A DNA stretch of 64,000 nt, from NCBI RefSeq assembly GCF_036924745.1, contig NZ_JAZHSD010000001.1, positions 4,402,001 to 4,466,000 of the forward strand. Direction: 5' to 3'. The notes under the pieces were generated by a model. That model worked only from the letters and a program-made list of their open reading frames with translations. It was not told the origin of the DNA and ran no database searches. Origin of the DNA: Bradyrhizobium sp. AZCC 1693. GTDB taxonomy: Bacteria; Pseudomonadota; Alphaproteobacteria; Rhizobiales; Xanthobacteraceae. A program made the translations under genes and the position numbers. Within the stretch, counting starts at the first letter, position 1, and every line of letters begins with the position of its first letter. Positions 61,879-64,000 of the stretch are shown one piece after another.

Positions 61879-62778
61879 TTACGTCCTCCGCTGCGGATCG
61901 ACGATGTCGCGCAGGCCGTCGCCGAGCAGGTTGAAGCAGAACACTGCGATCATCAGCGCGAGCCCCGGGAACAGCGCGATCCACCATTCGCCCGAGACCA
62001 TGAAGCCGGCGCCTTCCGCGACCATGATGCCCCACTCCGCCGTGGGCGGCCGAACGCCGAGACCGATGAAGGAAAGGCCGGCGGCATTCAAAATCGCGTA
62101 ACCCATGGTCAGCGACATCTGCACGATCATGATCGGCATGATGTTGGGCAGGATATGCACCAGCAGGATCCGCATTTCGCCATTGCCCGACAGCCGCGCC
62201 GCCTGCACGAAGCCGGCGTTGCGCCGCACATTCGCCTCAGCCCGCGCGACGCGGGCATAGAGCGGAAAATTCACGATCGCAGTGGCAATGATGATGTTCT
62301 GCACGGTATTGCCGAGCGCCGCGACGATGCCCATCGCCAGCACGAACAGCGGAAACGCCATGATGGTGTCGGCGATGCGGCCGACGATGCGGTCGGTCCA
62401 GCCGCCGAAATAGCCGGCGGCGATGCCGGCCAGGCCACCCATCAGGAACACCAGCACCACGGAAGCGACCGCGATGAACGTATCGAGCCTTGTGGCGACG
62501 ACGACGCGGCTGAAGATGTCGCGGCCCAACTGGTCGGTGCCGAACCAGTGCGCCGCGGACGGCGGCTTCAGCGCCGAGGCGGTATCGCTGGCGAGCGGAT
62601 CGTACGGCACGATGTAGGGACCGAAGATCGCGGCAAACAGGATGACAACCAGCAGGCCGAAGGCAAAGGCGGTGACGCGGTTCTCGCCGAGCACGTAGCG
62701 GGTATGCTCGAAGATGGCTGATAGTCCCGAGGTACGCGCAGGTCCGACGGGTTCAGCGGCAGGCGCAACGCTACTCAT
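61879..62778 (-). CDS. Dipeptide-type ABC permease (DppC-like)
   Basis: 299 aa permease with six hydrophobic segments. An extended N-terminus to GPYIVPYDPLASDTASALKP, then the family motif FGTDQLGRDIFSRVV (about 87-101), and the EAA loop with SGNGEMRILLVHILPNI. The GTDxxGRD sequence is a hallmark of DppC/OppC. Nine bases separate it from the next permease upstream. Confidence 0.93.
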   Translation of the reverse strand: MSSVAPAAEPVGPARTSGLSAIFEHTRYVLGENRVTAFAFGLLVVILFAAIFGPYIVPYDPLASDTASALKPPSAAHWFGTDQLGRDIFSRVVVATRLDTFIAVASVVLVFLMGGLAGIAAGYFGGWTDRIVGRIADTIMAFPLFVLAMGIVAALGNTVQNIIIATAIVNFPLYARVARAEANVRRNAGFVQAARLSGNGEMRILLVHILPNIMPIMIVQMSLTMGYAILNAAGLSFIGLGVRPPTAEWGIMVAEGAGFMVSGEWWIALFPGLALMIAVFCFNLLGDGLRDIVDPQRRT

Positions 62779-62787
62779 CTTCCAACC

Positions 62788-63801
62788 TCACCCTTCCAGC
62801 CGCACGCGCGGATCGATCACGCCGTAGAGAATGTCGATGATCAGATTGAGCAGCACGTACATGACCGCCATGGTCAGCACAAAACCCTGCACCGGCGCGA
62901 AGTCCGACGAGATCAGCGCTTCCACCGCATAGGAGCCGATGCCGGGCCATGCGAAAACTTTTTCGACCAGCACATTGGCGCCAAGCAGGAACGAGAACAC
63001 CATGCTGAGCGTGGTGATGACCGGCAGCATCGCATTGCGAAACGCGTAGGTGACGATCACGGTCGAGGGTGAAAGCCCGCTGGCGCGCGCGGTGCGGACG
63101 AAATCGGACGCCAGCACCGCCAGCATCGAGGCCCGCGTCATGCGCGCGATCGGCGCCAGCGAAAAGATCGCCAGCGTCGCCGCCGGCAGGATCAGCTGGC
63201 TCAGCGCCGAACGAAACGTCTCGAAGTCACGCGCGATCAGGGCGTCGATCAAATAGAGGCCGGTCACGGCGGGCGGCGTGCTGTAGAACACGTCGAGCCG
63301 GCCGAGCGGCGCCGGCGACCAGCCGAGCCTGAAATAGAACACATAGACCAGCACCAGACCTGTAAAGAACACCGGCAGCGATACGCCGGCCGTCGTGGTG
63401 ATGCGACAGAGATGGTCGATCCACGAACCCGGGCGGGTCGCCGCCAGCACACCGAGCGGGATCGCGATCATGACCGAAACAACGAGGCCGAGCAGCGTCA
63501 GTTCGGCGGACGCCGGCAGGCGGTTGCGGATTTCGGTAGCAACCGGCTGGCCTGTCGTCAGCGAGTTGCCGAAATCGCCATGCGCGAGATCGCTGGTGTA
63601 GCGGAAGAACTGCTCGATCAGCGGCTTGTCGAAGCCGAGCTTCTTGCGGATCTGCTCGATCGCCTCCTTGCTGGCCGCGGGCCCGGCGAAATAAGCCGCG
63701 GGATCGCCGGGCAGCGCGCGCGTCAGCAGGAAGGTGACGATCACGACCCCGATCAACGACGGGATCGCAAACATCAGCCGCTTGCCGATCATGGTCAGCA
63801 T
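62788..63801 (-). CDS. Dipeptide-type ABC permease (DppB-like)
   Basis: 337 aa permease with six hydrophobic segments. The N-terminal LMFAIPSLIGVVIVTFLLTRALPGDPAAY is typical of DppB/OppB, and the coupling loop ARASGLSPSTVIVTYAFRNAM (about 238-258) is present. It follows the binding-protein gene by 12 bp and is 9 bp before the DppC-like gene. Confidence 0.93.
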   Translation of the reverse strand: MLTMIGKRLMFAIPSLIGVVIVTFLLTRALPGDPAAYFAGPAASKEAIEQIRKKLGFDKPLIEQFFRYTSDLAHGDFGNSLTTGQPVATEIRNRLPASAELTLLGLVVSVMIAIPLGVLAATRPGSWIDHLCRITTTAGVSLPVFFTGLVLVYVFYFRLGWSPAPLGRLDVFYSTPPAVTGLYLIDALIARDFETFRSALSQLILPAATLAIFSLAPIARMTRASMLAVLASDFVRTARASGLSPSTVIVTYAFRNAMLPVITTLSMVFSFLLGANVLVEKVFAWPGIGSYAVEALISSDFAPVQGFVLTMAVMYVLLNLIIDILYGVIDPRVRLEG

Positions 63802-63813
63802 GGTGCTCGCCTC

Positions 63814-64000
63814 TTACGCCTTCACCAGCGCGCGGTAATCCAGCCTGCGGTGGAACCAGTACTGATAGCCCGACACGTTCTTCTGCATCGCGACGTTGAC
63901 GTAGGGCTGATATAGCGGGATGCGCGGGATGTCCTTGAAGGCGAGATCGACAAAACCCTTTACGTCGGTGCCGTATTTGGCGGTGTTGCCGACCGCGGCG
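63814..64000 (-). CDS. ABC peptide-type substrate-binding protein, C-terminal end (cut by window)
   Basis: The last 61 residues are visible, ending YQYWFHRRLDYRALVKA, with IPLYQPYVNVAMQKNVSGYQ before it. This is the typical C-terminus of dipeptide/oligopeptide-type (SBP_bac_5) binding proteins. It is the first visible gene of the importer-atzGEH-GntR operon. The ligand cannot be inferred from this fragment. Confidence 0.85.
   Translation of the reverse strand, partial: AAVGNTAKYGTDVKGFVDLAFKDIPRIPLYQPYVNVAMQKNVSGYQYWFHRRLDYRALVKA

Overview
The window is a GC-rich chromosomal segment of an alphaproteobacterium in the Nitrobacteraceae/Bradyrhizobiaceae, most likely Bradyrhizobium or a close relative. 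The evidence is a GcrA cell-cycle regulator, a SAM-II riboswitch before metZ, a complete phoR/pst/phoU/phoB locus, a P450 with very high recalled similarity to Rhodopseudomonas palustris CYP199A2, a box-type benzoyl-CoA pathway with BoxR, and a dense population of short palindromic intergenic repeats. I see no tRNA, rRNA or CRISPR array.

Layout. 1-10.5 kb is housekeeping: the N-terminal part of dcd, SAM-II riboswitch-metZ, an opgC/SGNH envelope-glucan operon, apaG, hslO, argF-argD and gcrA. 10.7-17.5 kb is phosphate control (phoB-phoU-pstBACS and phoR) with a PHO box before pstS. 17.5-22.7 kb holds envelope genes (LPG-synthase-like membrane protein, OmpA/BON protein and partner, polysaccharide deacetylase) and an SDR dehydrogenase. 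22.77-24.1 kb is an intact IS4-family insertion inside an older palindromic repeat, with a 10-bp target duplication.

24.3-31.9 kb is an aerobic benzoate (box) cluster: boxB, boxC, a DUF309-like gene, an alpha/beta hydrolase, benzoate-CoA ligase and divergent boxR. boxA and boxD are absent. 32-37.1 kb has a PilZ protein, a small membrane protein, a P-loop kinase-like protein, an IclR regulator, a lone Rieske oxygenase subunit and a glutamine-synthetase-like ligase. 37.2-41.9 kb is a complete Liv-type ABC importer. 42-55 kb is a second aromatic section: an ECF sigma factor with a small partner gene, type II NADH dehydrogenase, a tannase/feruloyl-esterase family protein, two orphan binding proteins, CYP199A-type P450 with its ferredoxin, feruloyl-CoA synthase, and three MarR regulators, two of which have clear palindromes at the neighbouring promoter. 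55.2-64 kb is a ureide/biuret-type nitrogen locus: an AtzF-like allophanate hydrolase converging on an operon of peptide-type ABC importer, AtzG-AtzE-AtzH and a GntR regulator.

Together the accessory genes look like uptake and funnelling of plant aromatics (esters, hydroxycinnamates, methoxybenzoates and benzoate) into CoA-thioester pathways, plus nitrogen recovery from a carboxylated urea derivative. The least ordinary features are an apparently catalytically dead SGNH paralogue paired with an intact one, an in-frame intergenic-type repeat inside an ABC ATPase gene, an IS inserted into a repeat palindrome, a riboswitch with overlapping terminator and antiterminator, and the Rieske plus glutamine-synthetase-like pair.
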